A DNA stretch of 64,000 nt from Butyrivibrio proteoclasticus B316 (GTDB taxonomy: Bacteria; Bacillota; Clostridia; Lachnospirales; Lachnospiraceae), in assembly GCF_000145035.1 (NCBI RefSeq), contig NC_014387.1:1974001-2038000 (forward strand). The letters are read 5' to 3'. This document shows, one piece after another, positions 36,750 through 46,459 of the stretch. Positions within the stretch are counted from its first letter, which is position 1. Each line of letters starts with the position of its first letter. The notes below the pieces were generated by a model. It worked only from the letters and a program-made list of their open reading frames with translations. It had not been told where the DNA came from and ran no database searches. The position numbers were made by a program, and so were the translations under genes.

Positions 36750-36765
36750 ACTAATCTCCTTCCAA

Positions 36766-36817
36766 GAACACCCGTTCTGTATATAATGATAATAAAACAG
36801 ATGTTCGGGTGTGTCAA
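36766..36817 (-). promoter_or_regulatory. recA promoter with two SOS (LexA) boxes
   Basis: Minus strand: TTGACA (36812-36817), 17-base spacer, TATTAT (36789-36794). GAACATCTGTTT (36795-36806) fills the spacer, one base off GAAC-N4-GTTC. GAACGGGTGTTC (36766-36777), a perfect GAAC-N4-GTTC, lies just after the -10 and before the ribosome site. The B. subtilis LexA consensus is CGAACRNRYGTTYC. Two operators should give tight damage-inducible control. Confidence 0.8.
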
Positions 36818-36899
36818 CATATAATTTAATCTTTTTTGAAAATTCCGGCAGAAACGCCAGACTTGCAGCTAAAACCAGTCTCGCCTTCATGCTAAACAC

Positions 36900-37182
36900 A
36901 TGATAACATTTGAAGTGTACTATAAGAGGTACAGCTGCAAAACAAATTCTAACTAATTTTTATTGTTACCAGCACCGATAAAGCAGACAATATAAGCCCT
37001 CTATAACTGCATATAGTAACAAATCCCCGATTAACATATACAAGTCATTGCTCAGACGAGCAATGACTTGTTTACAATACCATATTATTCTAAATCAAAC
37101 AAATTAATATTTTATGTATGTCTCAATATCGATATTATCTACGCTATAAAAAGCTTATTTCAAAAGAATATATCACCCGGGA
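36900..37182. other. Intergenic region with a perfect hairpin
   Basis: No gene seen. acaagtcattgctc-agac-gagcaatgacttgt (37040-37071) is a perfect 14-base stem downstream of the J-domain gene; neither strand has a long T-run after it, so it may be a terminator or an mRNA-end stabiliser. The rest is AT-rich. Confidence 0.5.
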
Positions 37183-37719
37183 TCAGTTTATTACACTGAT
37201 ATTGAATTGCCTGCAAAGAGCTGCATATTCAGCATTAATAAGCTGAACCATTTCCTCATCACCTGCAACATTGTCAGGATGAAACATCTTCATAAGATCC
37301 TTGTATCTCTTCTTGAGAGTAAGAGCACTGTCTACTCCTCTGAACATAAGATCCAGCGCATCATATTCATTCTGCCTCTGATAAGTCTTCTCCCTCTCAA
37401 GTCTGACAAACTCAGCTTCAAGTTTCTTCTTATCCATATTAAGCTGAGCATAACCATTATTGAGAATATGTAGTCTCTGCTCAAAAAGTGCCTTATCAGC
37501 ATCGAGCTTCTTGGAAGCATTCTCAAGTTTACGCTCAAGAGCATCCCTTCTCTCTTTGAAGGCACGTTCATCTGCTTCCAACCTGGCATACCTATCCTCG
37601 AGAGCGCTCTCCTGATTCTCAAGCCTTACACTCTCTTTAAACAGCCATAAACGAAGCTGAGAAAGTTCATCCTCTGTCCCGTTTAGTATGATTTCTTCGA
37701 TATTTCTTCTTTCTTCCAT
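37183..37719 (-). CDS. Coiled-coil protein with C-terminal J-like domain
   Basis: 178 residues. About 20-115 is charged heptad-like coiled coil (ESALEDRYARLEADERAF, KKLEAEFVRLEREK). The C-terminal ~50 residues resemble helices II-III of a DnaJ domain, with the HPD tripeptide in YKDLMKMFHPDNVAGDEE and INAEYAALC after it. J-domains stimulate Hsp70/DnaK ATPase, so this may be a specialised co-chaperone, but helix I is poorly matched. ATG follows AGGGGG. Neighbours (gerW, recA) do not define the role. Confidence 0.7.
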   Translation of the reverse strand: MEERRNIEEIILNGTEDELSQLRLWLFKESVRLENQESALEDRYARLEADERAFKERRDALERKLENASKKLDADKALFEQRLHILNNGYAQLNMDKKKLEAEFVRLEREKTYQRQNEYDALDLMFRGVDSALTLKKRYKDLMKMFHPDNVAGDEEMVQLINAEYAALCRQFNISVIN

Positions 37720-37749
37720 ATGGATACCCCCTAAGAAGAGGCAGCATAC

Positions 37750-38133
37750 TTATTCCGCGTCAGGAAAAGCTATATCTTTTGCCTCGTCATCATCCATCAT
37801 GTTTTCTTTCTTGGCAGAAATACGATCTACAATGTCAGGCACAAGATCAAGTACCTTGGTGACAGCATCCTGATTCTTGACATTGACAAGTTTGGTAGTA
37901 CCATCCTTGATAACAAGTACAGCGCTTGGTGACATCTTGGCACCAAAACCTCCGCAACCACCGTTTTTCTTGTCAGCTTCTGAAGAACCGGCTCCTACGC
38001 CAAAAGATACGTCAACAAGTGGAACAATAATTGTATCTCCAACCTTGGTAGCCTCGCCTACAACAGTCTTGGCTGCCATGACCCTGTTCATTCCTCCAAG
38101 TAAAGACTCCACAACCTCATTAAAATTACTCAC
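37750..38133 (-). CDS. GerW/YtfJ-family protein
   Basis: 127 residues, GTG start with GGAGGTG upstream. Signature: VVGEATKVGDTIIVPLVDVS, GVGAG and a Gly/Cys-rich GGCGGFGAK loop, then SPSAVLVIKDG. In B. subtilis YtfJ (GerW) is needed for spore germination; homologues are widespread in non-sporulating Firmicutes. Lies directly downstream of the DUF2953 gene, the same order as ytfI-ytfJ. Confidence 0.9.
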   Translation of the reverse strand: MSNFNEVVESLLGGMNRVMAAKTVVGEATKVGDTIIVPLVDVSFGVGAGSSEADKKNGGCGGFGAKMSPSAVLVIKDGTTKLVNVKNQDAVTKVLDLVPDIVDRISAKKENMMDDDEAKDIAFPDAE

Positions 38134-38154
38134 TATACACCTCCAACGATTCCA

Positions 38155-39165
38155 TCAGGAATTTATTATCTTCTTAAATCTCCTGATAACTTTTTTCACA
38201 TCTTTATTAAAGTAGCAGACGCATACACAATACAATATGGTAAATACAGTAATGTGCCCCTTAAAATGAGCATCTGCATAAATAACTTTCCTGTCAAAAT
38301 CAGGTCTGAATGATACGCTCTTAAATAGGACAGGATAAAGAGCTCCATAAGCCGCCATGGCCTGCGCTGTATCCGCAGGATCTCCAAGTCCAAGCATTAA
38401 ATCCACCTTGGATTTATCAGGTAAGATCATCCTGATCATTCTAATAAGCTTACCCTTGACCAGCTCAAATGCCCGCTTGAAAATATCGTTTTCAAGTGTA
38501 GTTTTTATCATCCCTATCTTACCACAAACTCTAGATATTGTATATTGGATTTTTCCAAGCACATTTTGTGGCGTTTTTAGAATATTTTCAACTTTATCTA
38601 TAATATCCTGTACAATTTCTATCAGCGCCTTATCTTCAGAATCTGTTCTAGTATTAGTATCGGATTCAGAATCCGAATCTTTATCACTTTCATCAGAATT
38701 TGTGTTGCCACTTTCTACCGGTTCCGCATCAGATTTCGCATCATCAGATGTATCTTCATTTCCCTCTGTAGCTATATCTTCGGCATTTTGGATACTATCT
38801 TCTGCCTGGCTATTATCTTCATTAACGCTATCAGATTTTTCTTTTTTACGTTTCTTTTTTTCTTTGTCTTTATTTTTCTCTTTTCGCGGAAGTATCTTAA
38901 TTCCCATTATCCTGACTGTAAATTCTTTATTCTCAGGATATTGTATTCCTCCGCTGATAAAATGAAGAAGCCATGAAAAACTGGCTGAGCCAATGATCTT
39001 TTCAAGATCAAAGCCCTGTTCAAGATCAGTCTCCGGAATAGTCCCGTCAAGTTTGTACCTTATAGGGACAAATAACACCAGTATCAATATCAGTAGCACC
39101 AATGCCAAAATGACAAGTAGCGCTATCCCAATTATCTTAAGTACAGTAAGTAACCCCGTAAGCAT
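38155..39165 (-). CDS. DUF2953 (YtfI-like) membrane protein
   Basis: 336 residues. N-terminal hydrophobic helix (LLVILALVLLILILVLFVPIRYKL), SWLLHFISGGIQYPENKEF typical of DUF2953, then a ~70-residue low-complexity acidic Ser/Asp/Glu linker (about 110-185), and a C-terminal conserved part (VDLMLGLGDPADTAQAMAAYG, SFRPDFDRKVIYADAHFKG). Function is unknown; the pairing with the gerW-type gene is conserved in Firmicutes. The acidic linker is unusually long. Confidence 0.85.
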   Translation of the reverse strand: MLTGLLTVLKIIGIALLVILALVLLILILVLFVPIRYKLDGTIPETDLEQGFDLEKIIGSASFSWLLHFISGGIQYPENKEFTVRIMGIKILPRKEKNKDKEKKKRKKEKSDSVNEDNSQAEDSIQNAEDIATEGNEDTSDDAKSDAEPVESGNTNSDESDKDSDSESDTNTRTDSEDKALIEIVQDIIDKVENILKTPQNVLGKIQYTISRVCGKIGMIKTTLENDIFKRAFELVKGKLIRMIRMILPDKSKVDLMLGLGDPADTAQAMAAYGALYPVLFKSVSFRPDFDRKVIYADAHFKGHITVFTILYCVCVCYFNKDVKKVIRRFKKIINS

Positions 39166-39183
39166 ATAATGCTCCCAACAAAA

Positions 39184-39513
39184 TTATTCTTGAGTAAGTA
39201 AGTAATCTACAAGTCTGCCATCCATACCTATATTAGAAGCTTCCTGCGAAATCCTAAGGACTATGTCGACCGCCTCCTCATAGCTGGATGCAATTCCATA
39301 AATCAGGACAGGATGCTTGCGATAATATGGCTGTCTCAAAAAAGCACAGTGAATAATATCAAGCTGATCGTTGTCACCCATTGCCCTGGTGACACAGTAA
39401 ATGTTAAACTGACCGCTACCGGTATATAACTTCCATTTTACCAGAGTCCTCTTTTTAACATTTTTTCCCCAATATAGATTACTGTAAAACTGGCAAAAAC
39501 CGCCTTTTTTCAT
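39184..39513 (-). CDS. Small protein of unknown function
   Basis: 109 residues, ATG with GAGGG upstream. Cysteine and aromatic-rich N-terminal half (FCQFYSNLYWGKNVKKRTL), then QLDIIHCAFLRQPYYR and a helical end. No membrane helix, no family recognised. It is 18 bases upstream of the DUF2953 gene, so probably in the same unit. Confidence 0.65.
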   Translation of the reverse strand: MKKGGFCQFYSNLYWGKNVKKRTLVKWKLYTGSGQFNIYCVTRAMGDNDQLDIIHCAFLRQPYYRKHPVLIYGIASSYEEAVDIVLRISQEASNIGMDGRLVDYLLTQE

Positions 39514-39612
39514 TACCGTTTTCCCTCGTAAATGATGAAAATATCAGGTCATGGATCATAAATGTAATTTCATCATATTATCTATGATAACATAAAATCA
39601 CGACATTCTATC

Positions 39613-41073
39613 CTATTCAACACCGAAATATGCATCAAAGATTCTTTTTGCGATTGGAACTGCATAACTTCCGCCGCTTCCGGCATCCTCCACGATGATT
39701 GTCACACATATTTCCGGATCATCATAAGGAGCAAATCCGGTAAACCAGGCATGAGAATCTGACGTTGATGTATTATATTCTGCAGATCCGGTCTTGCCGG
39801 CCGCTGTATAAGAGAGGCCCTTTAATTTACTGGCTGTACCGCTTAGCACAACCTGCTGCATCATTTCAGTCAGAATTCCTGACTCGTCCTGAGACATAAG
39901 TCTCTTATAATTCTCGGAAGAAAAACTCTTAACCGATTTACCTGTGTCACTCTTTACAGAGGAAATCATATATGGTTTCATCAGGACGCCCTTATTTGCA
40001 ATTGCACAAGTGATCATATTCATATGCATAGGCGTAACCGTAGTTGTACCCTGCCCTATTGATAACTGCATTACGTCTTCACTCGATGTTGATGCATCAT
40101 ATACAGCTGAGCTCTTTGAGTATAAACCTGTCAGAGGAAGCTCTGAATTAAATAACAGGTCATCCAGAGTATCATCGAAAGTTGCTCTATCAATACTTAC
40201 ACCCATGTTAGCAAATGATGAGTTACATGACTTGGCAAAAGAGCTGACAAAGTCTACAGATCCGTGATTCTCGCCATGGAAACAGGATATCGTATTGCCG
40301 TCATATGTATATTTACCACTGCAACTGAACTTATAGTCTTGGTAGTTATTTGAATGATCCCGCAGATATGCAAGAGCTGTCACAATCTTAAACGTCGATC
40401 CAGGCGGATAGAGTCCCTGGGTTGCTCTGTTAAGGAGTTTTGCATCAGGAGACTTATCAGCAATAAGGCTGTCCCATTCCTGTGCTATTGTATTGGGATC
40501 ATAATCCGGCTTGGATACCATAGCCAGCACTTCACCAGTTTTGGGATTAGTTACAACTATAGCTCCCTTTCTTGCAGAAAGGGCATTAAAAGCCACCTCC
40601 TGAAGATTAACATCGAGAGTAGTATAAACGTTATCTCCGGGATACTTGGAGCCTGTCGCATCAAGTGCAACCTTATCCTGCAATTCAATACTGGTATTGA
40701 TCAGATAATAATTTGCAAGTGACTCAATTCCCGCTTTACCATTGGTAGAATAACCAACAACATGGGCAAATTCTTTGCCATAAGGGTAAACTCTTTGGTC
40801 CTTGCCGTCTTCACCTGTCGTCGTATAAGCTAGGACATCTCCATCTCTTGATAGTATCTTGCCCCTGTAGTTCTGTGATAAAAGAATCTGCTGTCTTGTA
40901 TTATAGCTGTTATTAAGTAAGACCTGCCTGTTACTGTAAGCATAATTACAGATATAGCAAATAAGTACAGCAAACAATAATGTATAAAAAGTACCCAAAA
41001 CGATTATTGGTTTGGATCTTATTTTCTTTTTCCTTTTAATTTCTGTCCGTCTCGTATCCCTGCTTGCGTCCAC
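39613..41073 (-). CDS. Penicillin-binding protein 2-type transpeptidase
   Basis: 486 residues, GTG start nine bases after GGAGG and inside the end of the ftsW/rodA-like gene (38-base overlap). One N-terminal membrane anchor near 22-45, then the transpeptidase domain: active-site SxxK as PPGSTFKIV near 227, SxN as KSCNSSF near 283, KTG as AAGKTGSAE near 428. Short N-terminal pedestal, like PbpA-type class B PBPs. It cross-links peptidoglycan outside the membrane together with the coupled SEDS glycosyltransferase. Confidence 0.93.
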   Translation of the reverse strand: MDASRDTRRTEIKRKKKIRSKPIIVLGTFYTLLFAVLICYICNYAYSNRQVLLNNSYNTRQQILLSQNYRGKILSRDGDVLAYTTTGEDGKDQRVYPYGKEFAHVVGYSTNGKAGIESLANYYLINTSIELQDKVALDATGSKYPGDNVYTTLDVNLQEVAFNALSARKGAIVVTNPKTGEVLAMVSKPDYDPNTIAQEWDSLIADKSPDAKLLNRATQGLYPPGSTFKIVTALAYLRDHSNNYQDYKFSCSGKYTYDGNTISCFHGENHGSVDFVSSFAKSCNSSFANMGVSIDRATFDDTLDDLLFNSELPLTGLYSKSSAVYDASTSSEDVMQLSIGQGTTTVTPMHMNMITCAIANKGVLMKPYMISSVKSDTGKSVKSFSSENYKRLMSQDESGILTEMMQQVVLSGTASKLKGLSYTAAGKTGSAEYNTSTSDSHAWFTGFAPYDDPEICVTIIVEDAGSGGSYAVPIAKRIFDAYFGVE

Positions 41074-42421
41074 GCTTTTTAGCCTCCAACTTTCTGCGTC
41101 TTAATTCCCTTGCTTCATAAATTTCTTCCTGTCTGATCATACAGATACCCTCAGCGATCATGATCATGACGATTGTAACAAGCACCGACGTTCCACCATA
41201 GCTGACAAGAGGAAGTGTAACTCCTGTAAGAGGAATGAACTTGGCTCCACCACCAATTGTAAGAAACGTCTGGAATATGTACGCTACAGCTGTTCCCGAA
41301 ATTATCAGTCTGTAGAATTTATCTCTAAGATAATACCCTTCCTGAAGCAGCATAATGAATGTGCTGACACAGATAAGCACCATCAGAACTGCAAATATAA
41401 GTCCAAGTTCTTCAGCTATTGCAGAAAAAATAAAGTCCTGCTCAACATATGGAATAGAACGGGGAGAGCCACCATATAATCCCAGTCCAAACCAGCATCC
41501 GCTGCTGATTCCAAAAAGAGACTGTGACAACTGATAGCCTGACCTTTCTATGTCACTAAAAGGATCGATAAATGCCTGCACTCTGACCTGAATATGGCCA
41601 AAGAGTTTATAGGCAACAACACTTGCAAGCACTCCGGCAGCAAGCCCGATTCCAAGATAACCGATATTTTCTGTAGCAATATAAATAAGCGCCAGATAAA
41701 TAATAAAGAAAATAAGCGCACTTCCCAGGTCTTTGGATAAAACAAGAATTATCACATGCGCCGCCGATATAACAGAGAGCATAAAAAGATCAAACAAACC
41801 TTCTGCCTGGTATAGCGCCGCAGAAAGATAAAACAGGAATACTATCTTGACAACCTCAGATGGCTGAAAGGATATTCCCGATACAGAGAAGCTGATCTTA
41901 GAGCCATTAATAGTAGCTCCAAGTATCAGAACTATTCCAATTGCTACAATGCCCACGCCAGCGTAAATCCATGTATATTTCTTTAGAAAATCGAACCTGA
42001 ATATCAGTTCCGGCACAAAGAATCCGACAATAAAAGAAGCTGTGATAATAAAAAACTGTTTAACCGCCTTATCATAAGACAATCTGGTAAGGATGATCAT
42101 GCCTATCATCAAAAGCATCACGCAGTTATTGATTATCAGCTTGTTACCGTCCGGATATATCAGATAAAAAAGAGTGATCACAGCCACAAACACTATTATC
42201 TGAAAGGCAAAAAAGAATGCATACCTGACCTTCCCCGTTCTTGCCAGTATCTGTATAAAGCAGGCTATCTGTACAGCAAACATACAGATTATCTGTCTGA
42301 TATATAGCCCCTTTCTCTTTTCCTCATTTTTCCTTGTAAAAGCAAGAAAAGCTTCAAGCGTATACAGGAAAAGAAAAAGAGTGATCACATATTTAGAAAT
42401 CTCAGTCACATATAATTCCAT
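41036..42421 (-). CDS. FtsW/RodA/SpoVE-family SEDS glycosyltransferase
   Basis: 461 residues with about ten to twelve helices and a basic C-terminal tail (RRRKLEAKKRGRKQG). SEDS features: SGISFQPSEVVKIVFLFYLS, VLSKDLGSALIFF, GYQLSQSLFGISSGCWFG, PLTGVTLPLVSYGGTSVL. SEDS proteins polymerise lipid II glycan chains. Overlap with the PBP gene indicates a cognate pair. Sequence alone does not tell division from elongation. It starts four bases after the U32 gene. Confidence 0.93.
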   Translation of the reverse strand: MELYVTEISKYVITLFLFLYTLEAFLAFTRKNEEKRKGLYIRQIICMFAVQIACFIQILARTGKVRYAFFFAFQIIVFVAVITLFYLIYPDGNKLIINNCVMLLMIGMIILTRLSYDKAVKQFFIITASFIVGFFVPELIFRFDFLKKYTWIYAGVGIVAIGIVLILGATINGSKISFSVSGISFQPSEVVKIVFLFYLSAALYQAEGLFDLFMLSVISAAHVIILVLSKDLGSALIFFIIYLALIYIATENIGYLGIGLAAGVLASVVAYKLFGHIQVRVQAFIDPFSDIERSGYQLSQSLFGISSGCWFGLGLYGGSPRSIPYVEQDFIFSAIAEELGLIFAVLMVLICVSTFIMLLQEGYYLRDKFYRLIISGTAVAYIFQTFLTIGGGAKFIPLTGVTLPLVSYGGTSVLVTIVMIMIAEGICMIRQEEIYEARELRRRKLEAKKRGRKQGYETDRN

Positions 42422-42425
42422 TAGT

Positions 42426-44750
42426 CTATTCTACTTCGCGCTTAAAGTGACCTGTTGTATACCCTTTTTGCTCAATAGCTTCAAAAGCTGATTTATCCCC
42501 ATGCAAAAAGGCCCCAAGAACCAAAGCACTCTCCTCCATACTTTCCGTTGTAAGGTCAATCCTGAAATGATCGAACAACTCTGTATTTCTAATACTGTCT
42601 AACTTTTTGTGAAGTGATGTGGGATGTGCATTCCATATCACGTTATAACAATTCCTGCAATTAGTAGTCACAGGAAGAACATTCCCCATTCTATCTATCA
42701 GTCTGGTTTCCTCACGATTAAACTGATGAAGTTTGCCGCTGCATTTATCCATCGTCTTCTTGACACATCCGGCGCTTACCATCATAGGTGTTCTGCCGTA
42801 AATGTTATAAGTCCTTGGCATCAGTTTTCTAGCATCGAGAGCTTTTGAGAGTTCCTTGGCTTCGTGAATAGTAAGCTCAAGAGGAACAGATATTTCATCA
42901 ATTCTAAAGCTGCCATCCACGTTATTCAATTCATTCAAAAGCTCCGCCGCATGCTGATTCCATACATAAACGCCATAATCAAGAATAACAGTTCCTCTAT
43001 AGGAGTGCTCTCTTACAAAACCAAGCTGCTCAAGATTTCTTACCAGAATGCCGGTAAAGCCCTTGGAAGCAGCATTATTGATGATATCAAGTATATCTCC
43101 GCACCCATCAAATTCTTCCTGTCTTGTAACAAATGGAAGGGCTACTATAAACTCAGCTGCATTCTCCCCGGCAAAAGACATCACTCTAGCTGCAAGGCCC
43201 TCGTCAATACTAAAGAAAAGGTCACTATCTACATATATTCTGAGTTTGGAACCATACTCAGATATAGAGTTAAGAACTGCTTTGAGCTGCGGTCTGGTAT
43301 TCACAAGAATATGATAATCACCCTTGCGCTCATTTTCTGCATAAATCTGTCTATATTTTTTATCTTTCCTTGGAAGTTCCTCTGATGATCCTGCTACACT
43401 AGTCGTAAGATATGCATCCTTGTTATCAAGTTGCCTCTTAGAATGTGCAGATAAGCTCTCAAGCATCTGCTCTGTAAGGAGCCTTCTAAGCTCATTGAGT
43501 TCACTTGCAGGAACAAAAATTCCATTTCCATTGCCCTTATCTTCTATGCTGACATTTATGCTCTCAGCATCAAAAGGAGTGTTGCCAAGTCTGTTAAGCT
43601 GCTTTATAACAGCGTCTTCATCCATAGGTCTCTTAGACGCAGCCTGGACATCATTACCGGTAACAGTTTCAACAAGATCCTCTCCATCCTTATTGACTGT
43701 CATTGTAATAACCGCAGCTTCATCAAGAGTAAGGTAGGCATCAATAGTACATTTTATCTTCTGCTCGCCCTGCAGATATTTATCTCTTACCATAGTAAGA
43801 ACTTTGTCAGATGTTCCATTATAAGCAGGTGATGAGATTGTCACCATATTTCTTCCATTGTGCTGATGATAATAACCTTCACTAATGCCCGTCCTAAGAT
43901 ACAGTCCCTTGAGAATTTCCATGTCTTCATCAGAAACTCTTATACCTCCGGAAGGATTCTCATAGTACATATCAATATATTTGCGATATAAAGACGTAAC
44001 TCCGGCTGCATATTCAGGTCTCTTCATCCTGCCTTCTATCTTAAAGGAATCAATTCCTGCTCTGATGAGCTCAGGAATTATGTTAATGGTACACATATCC
44101 TTGAGACTAAGCGGATAGGTTTCATCTCCCTTTTTACCCTGTATCTGGTATGGAAGCCTGCATGGCTGAGCACATCTGCCTCTGTTACCGCTGCGCTCAC
44201 CAACCATGCTGCTAAAAAGACATACGCCGGAATAGCAATAGCACATAGCTCCATGGATGAAAGCTTCAACTTCAACACCGGCTTTTTCTCTGATTGCCTG
44301 CATCTCCATAAGGCTAAGTTCTCTTGCGGGTACTACTCTGCAACAGCCCAGCTCTTTGAGAAGTCTTGCTCCATATACGCCTGTAACTGTCTGCTGAGTA
44401 CTGGCATGAAGCTCAATGTCAGGGAACTCATCTCTTATGAGTCGCATCACTCCATAATCCTGGACAATTACGCCATCAAGCTTATTTTCTGCAAAAGGAA
44501 GCATAAAGTCATAAACCTGTCCAATCTCTTTTTCTTTAACCAGAGTATTGACGGTCATATAGATTTTCTTATCATGCAAATGAGCATAAGAGATGGCATC
44601 AAGAACCTGCTGAGTATCGAAATTATCAGCATACGCCCTTGCACCAAATTTAGAGCCACCCAGATAAACGGCATCAGCACCCGCATTGAATGCACCTACC
44701 ATTGTTTCATATCCGCCTGCCGGCGCTAATAATTCTACTCTCTTTAGCAT
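42426..44750 (-). CDS. Peptidase U32 family protein (RlhA-like)
   Basis: 774 residues, the long form with a C-terminal DUF3656-like extension. U32 features: LLAPAGGYETMVGAFNAGADAVYLGG at the start, HASTQQTVTGVYGARLL, EAFIHGAMCYCYSG, GNRGRCAQPCR with the Fe-S type cysteines, and IEGRMKRPEY. Homologue RlhA hydroxylates 23S rRNA C2501 in E. coli; other U32 proteins modify tRNA. A proteolytic role is doubtful. Forms an operon with ftsW-like and PBP genes. Confidence 0.88.
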   Translation of the reverse strand: MLKRVELLAPAGGYETMVGAFNAGADAVYLGGSKFGARAYADNFDTQQVLDAISYAHLHDKKIYMTVNTLVKEKEIGQVYDFMLPFAENKLDGVIVQDYGVMRLIRDEFPDIELHASTQQTVTGVYGARLLKELGCCRVVPARELSLMEMQAIREKAGVEVEAFIHGAMCYCYSGVCLFSSMVGERSGNRGRCAQPCRLPYQIQGKKGDETYPLSLKDMCTINIIPELIRAGIDSFKIEGRMKRPEYAAGVTSLYRKYIDMYYENPSGGIRVSDEDMEILKGLYLRTGISEGYYHQHNGRNMVTISSPAYNGTSDKVLTMVRDKYLQGEQKIKCTIDAYLTLDEAAVITMTVNKDGEDLVETVTGNDVQAASKRPMDEDAVIKQLNRLGNTPFDAESINVSIEDKGNGNGIFVPASELNELRRLLTEQMLESLSAHSKRQLDNKDAYLTTSVAGSSEELPRKDKKYRQIYAENERKGDYHILVNTRPQLKAVLNSISEYGSKLRIYVDSDLFFSIDEGLAARVMSFAGENAAEFIVALPFVTRQEEFDGCGDILDIINNAASKGFTGILVRNLEQLGFVREHSYRGTVILDYGVYVWNQHAAELLNELNNVDGSFRIDEISVPLELTIHEAKELSKALDARKLMPRTYNIYGRTPMMVSAGCVKKTMDKCSGKLHQFNREETRLIDRMGNVLPVTTNCRNCYNVIWNAHPTSLHKKLDSIRNTELFDHFRIDLTTESMEESALVLGAFLHGDKSAFEAIEQKGYTTGHFKREVE

Positions 44751-44781
44751 ATTACTTCCTCATTTAACATTAAATATAAAA

Positions 44782-44806
44782 CAAAGAGTCACGAAGTGAC
44801 TCTTTG
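44782..44806 (-). terminator. Terminator after zapA
   Basis: caaagagtcac-ttc-gtgactctttg is a perfect 11-base stem followed by tttat on the minus strand; it separates zapA from the U32 gene. Confidence 0.8.
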
Positions 44807-44817
44807 CGCTAGGATAA

Positions 44818-45231
44818 TCATTTTTTACTTCCTGTTCCCTTTATCTGAGTTTCAAGCTGAATAATCTTCTTTGATGAGTCATCAAGCTTATTCTGAAGAT
44901 TCTTGCCGTTCTTCTCAGTGTTCTCAAGTTTGATCTGAGTAGCTATAAGCTCATGTTTGAGATCATAGAGTTCTTTTTCTTTCTCGGAAAGCTGCTCTTC
45001 CATAAGCTCTATCTGCTTCTTGGACTTAAAATAGTCATCAGCGATATTAAGCTGTAAAAGAACATTCTGAGTATCAATTGGCTGTCTCTTGAACCCATCT
45101 ATCTTGTTATACTCAGCAATCTTATTATTGATATATGAAGCTACCTTCTGAAGGTATTCCTCACTCTCGTATCCACTTAAGGTAAAAACTTTTCCCCCGA
45201 TTATTACCTCTGTATCTGTCTTGGACGCCAT
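44818..45231 (-). CDS. zapA: ZapA cell division protein
   Basis: 137 residues from the ATG at 45231 after GAGGGGAG; an in-frame GTG is 15 bases upstream. N-terminal ZapA head (VIIGGKVFTLSGYESEEYLQKVASYIN) then a long coiled coil (about 65-135). ZapA bundles FtsZ filaments at midcell. Last gene of the ruvA-ruvB-zapA cluster. Confidence 0.88.
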   Translation of the reverse strand: MASKTDTEVIIGGKVFTLSGYESEEYLQKVASYINNKIAEYNKIDGFKRQPIDTQNVLLQLNIADDYFKSKKQIELMEEQLSEKEKELYDLKHELIATQIKLENTEKNGKNLQNKLDDSSKKIIQLETQIKGTGSKK

Positions 45232-45305
45232 ATGTACTCCCCTCACAATAAAAAATGTGCATTTATATGCGCACTCATCCCTATATTACCAACGCATTAA
45301 AGATA

Positions 45306-46337
45306 TTATATATCAGCGCGGGCAGGCATTTCAAGCCCCAAATGATGATATGCTTCCTCAGTAACCACGCGGCCTCTGGGCGTCCTGTTGAGAAATCCGT
45401 TCTTGATAAGATAAGGCTCATATACATCTTCTATAGTGCCCGAATCCTCTCCTATCGCAGCAGCAAGAGTATCAAGTCCGACAGGTCCACCGCCAAACTT
45501 CCCAATCATTGTCATCAAAAGATTTCTGTCAGTGTGATCAAGGCCCATTTTATCGACATCCATAAGATCAAGCGCTGTGATCGCAATGTCTTCGGTGATC
45601 CTGCCATCATATTTAACCTGGGCAAAATCACGAACTCTTTTTAGAATTCTGTTGGCAAGTCTTGGTGTACCACGGCTGCGCCTTGCCATCTCAACAGCAC
45701 CCTTTTCATCGACTTCAACTCCTAGTACGCCTGCTGACTGCATGATAATTGTCGATAATTCATCTATGTCGTAGTATTCCATCCTGTGGATCATGCCGAA
45801 TCTGTCGCGGAGAGGTGCAGAGAGCATTCCCGCTCTGGTTGTAGCTCCAATCAGAGTAAAATGTGGAAGGTCAAGCCTTATTGATCTGGCTGTAGGTCCC
45901 TTACCAATCATGATATCAATAGCATAATCTTCCATTGCCGGATAAAGGACTTCCTCAACCTGCCTGTTAAGCCTGTGTATCTCATCTACAAACAGGACAT
46001 CCCCTTCCTGAAGGTTATTAAGGATAGCCGCCATATCTCCGGGTTTCTCTATAGCCGGACCGCTGGTAATCTTGATATTAACACCCATTTCAGCAGCTAT
46101 AATGCCTGCAAGAGTTGTCTTACCCAGACCCGGCGGGCCGTAAAAGAGAAGATGATCAAGACTGTCTCCCCTCTTCTTGGCAGCCTCAATATAAATCTTG
46201 AGACTCTCTTTTATTTTCTTTTGGCCTATATAATTATCCAGACGCTTGGGACGAAGTGATCCCTCTATTCTGGCATCTTCCTGATTAGCCGCTGTATCAA
46301 TACCTCTTGCGGTTGTATTTATCTTTCTTTTCTCCAT
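45306..46337 (-). CDS. ruvB: RuvB Holliday junction branch-migration ATPase
   Basis: 343 residues from the ATG at 46337 with GGGTGA upstream. Walker [15 protein letters not shown], Walker [12 protein letters not shown], sensor [21 protein letters not shown], and C-terminal winged helix ([27 protein letters not shown]). Hexameric motor that drives branch migration with RuvA. Confidence 0.97.
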   Translation of the reverse strand: MEKRKINTTARGIDTAANQEDARIEGSLRPKRLDNYIGQKKIKESLKIYIEAAKKRGDSLDHLLFYGPPGLGKTTLAGIIAAEMGVNIKITSGPAIEKPGDMAAILNNLQEGDVLFVDEIHRLNRQVEEVLYPAMEDYAIDIMIGKGPTARSIRLDLPHFTLIGATTRAGMLSAPLRDRFGMIHRMEYYDIDELSTIIMQSAGVLGVEVDEKGAVEMARRSRGTPRLANRILKRVRDFAQVKYDGRITEDIAITALDLMDVDKMGLDHTDRNLLMTMIGKFGGGPVGLDTLAAAIGEDSGTIEDVYEPYLIKNGFLNRTPRGRVVTEEAYHHLGLEMPARADI

Positions 46338-46459
46338 GTATAAATCACCCTGTAAGCTTTTCATTGATAAACAAATATTTATAGATTCCTGTTTTTCCTC
46401 ATAAAACAGGAATCATATTAGACTAGCTCATCGCATAATATTTTACTGCAAGGCTGCAA

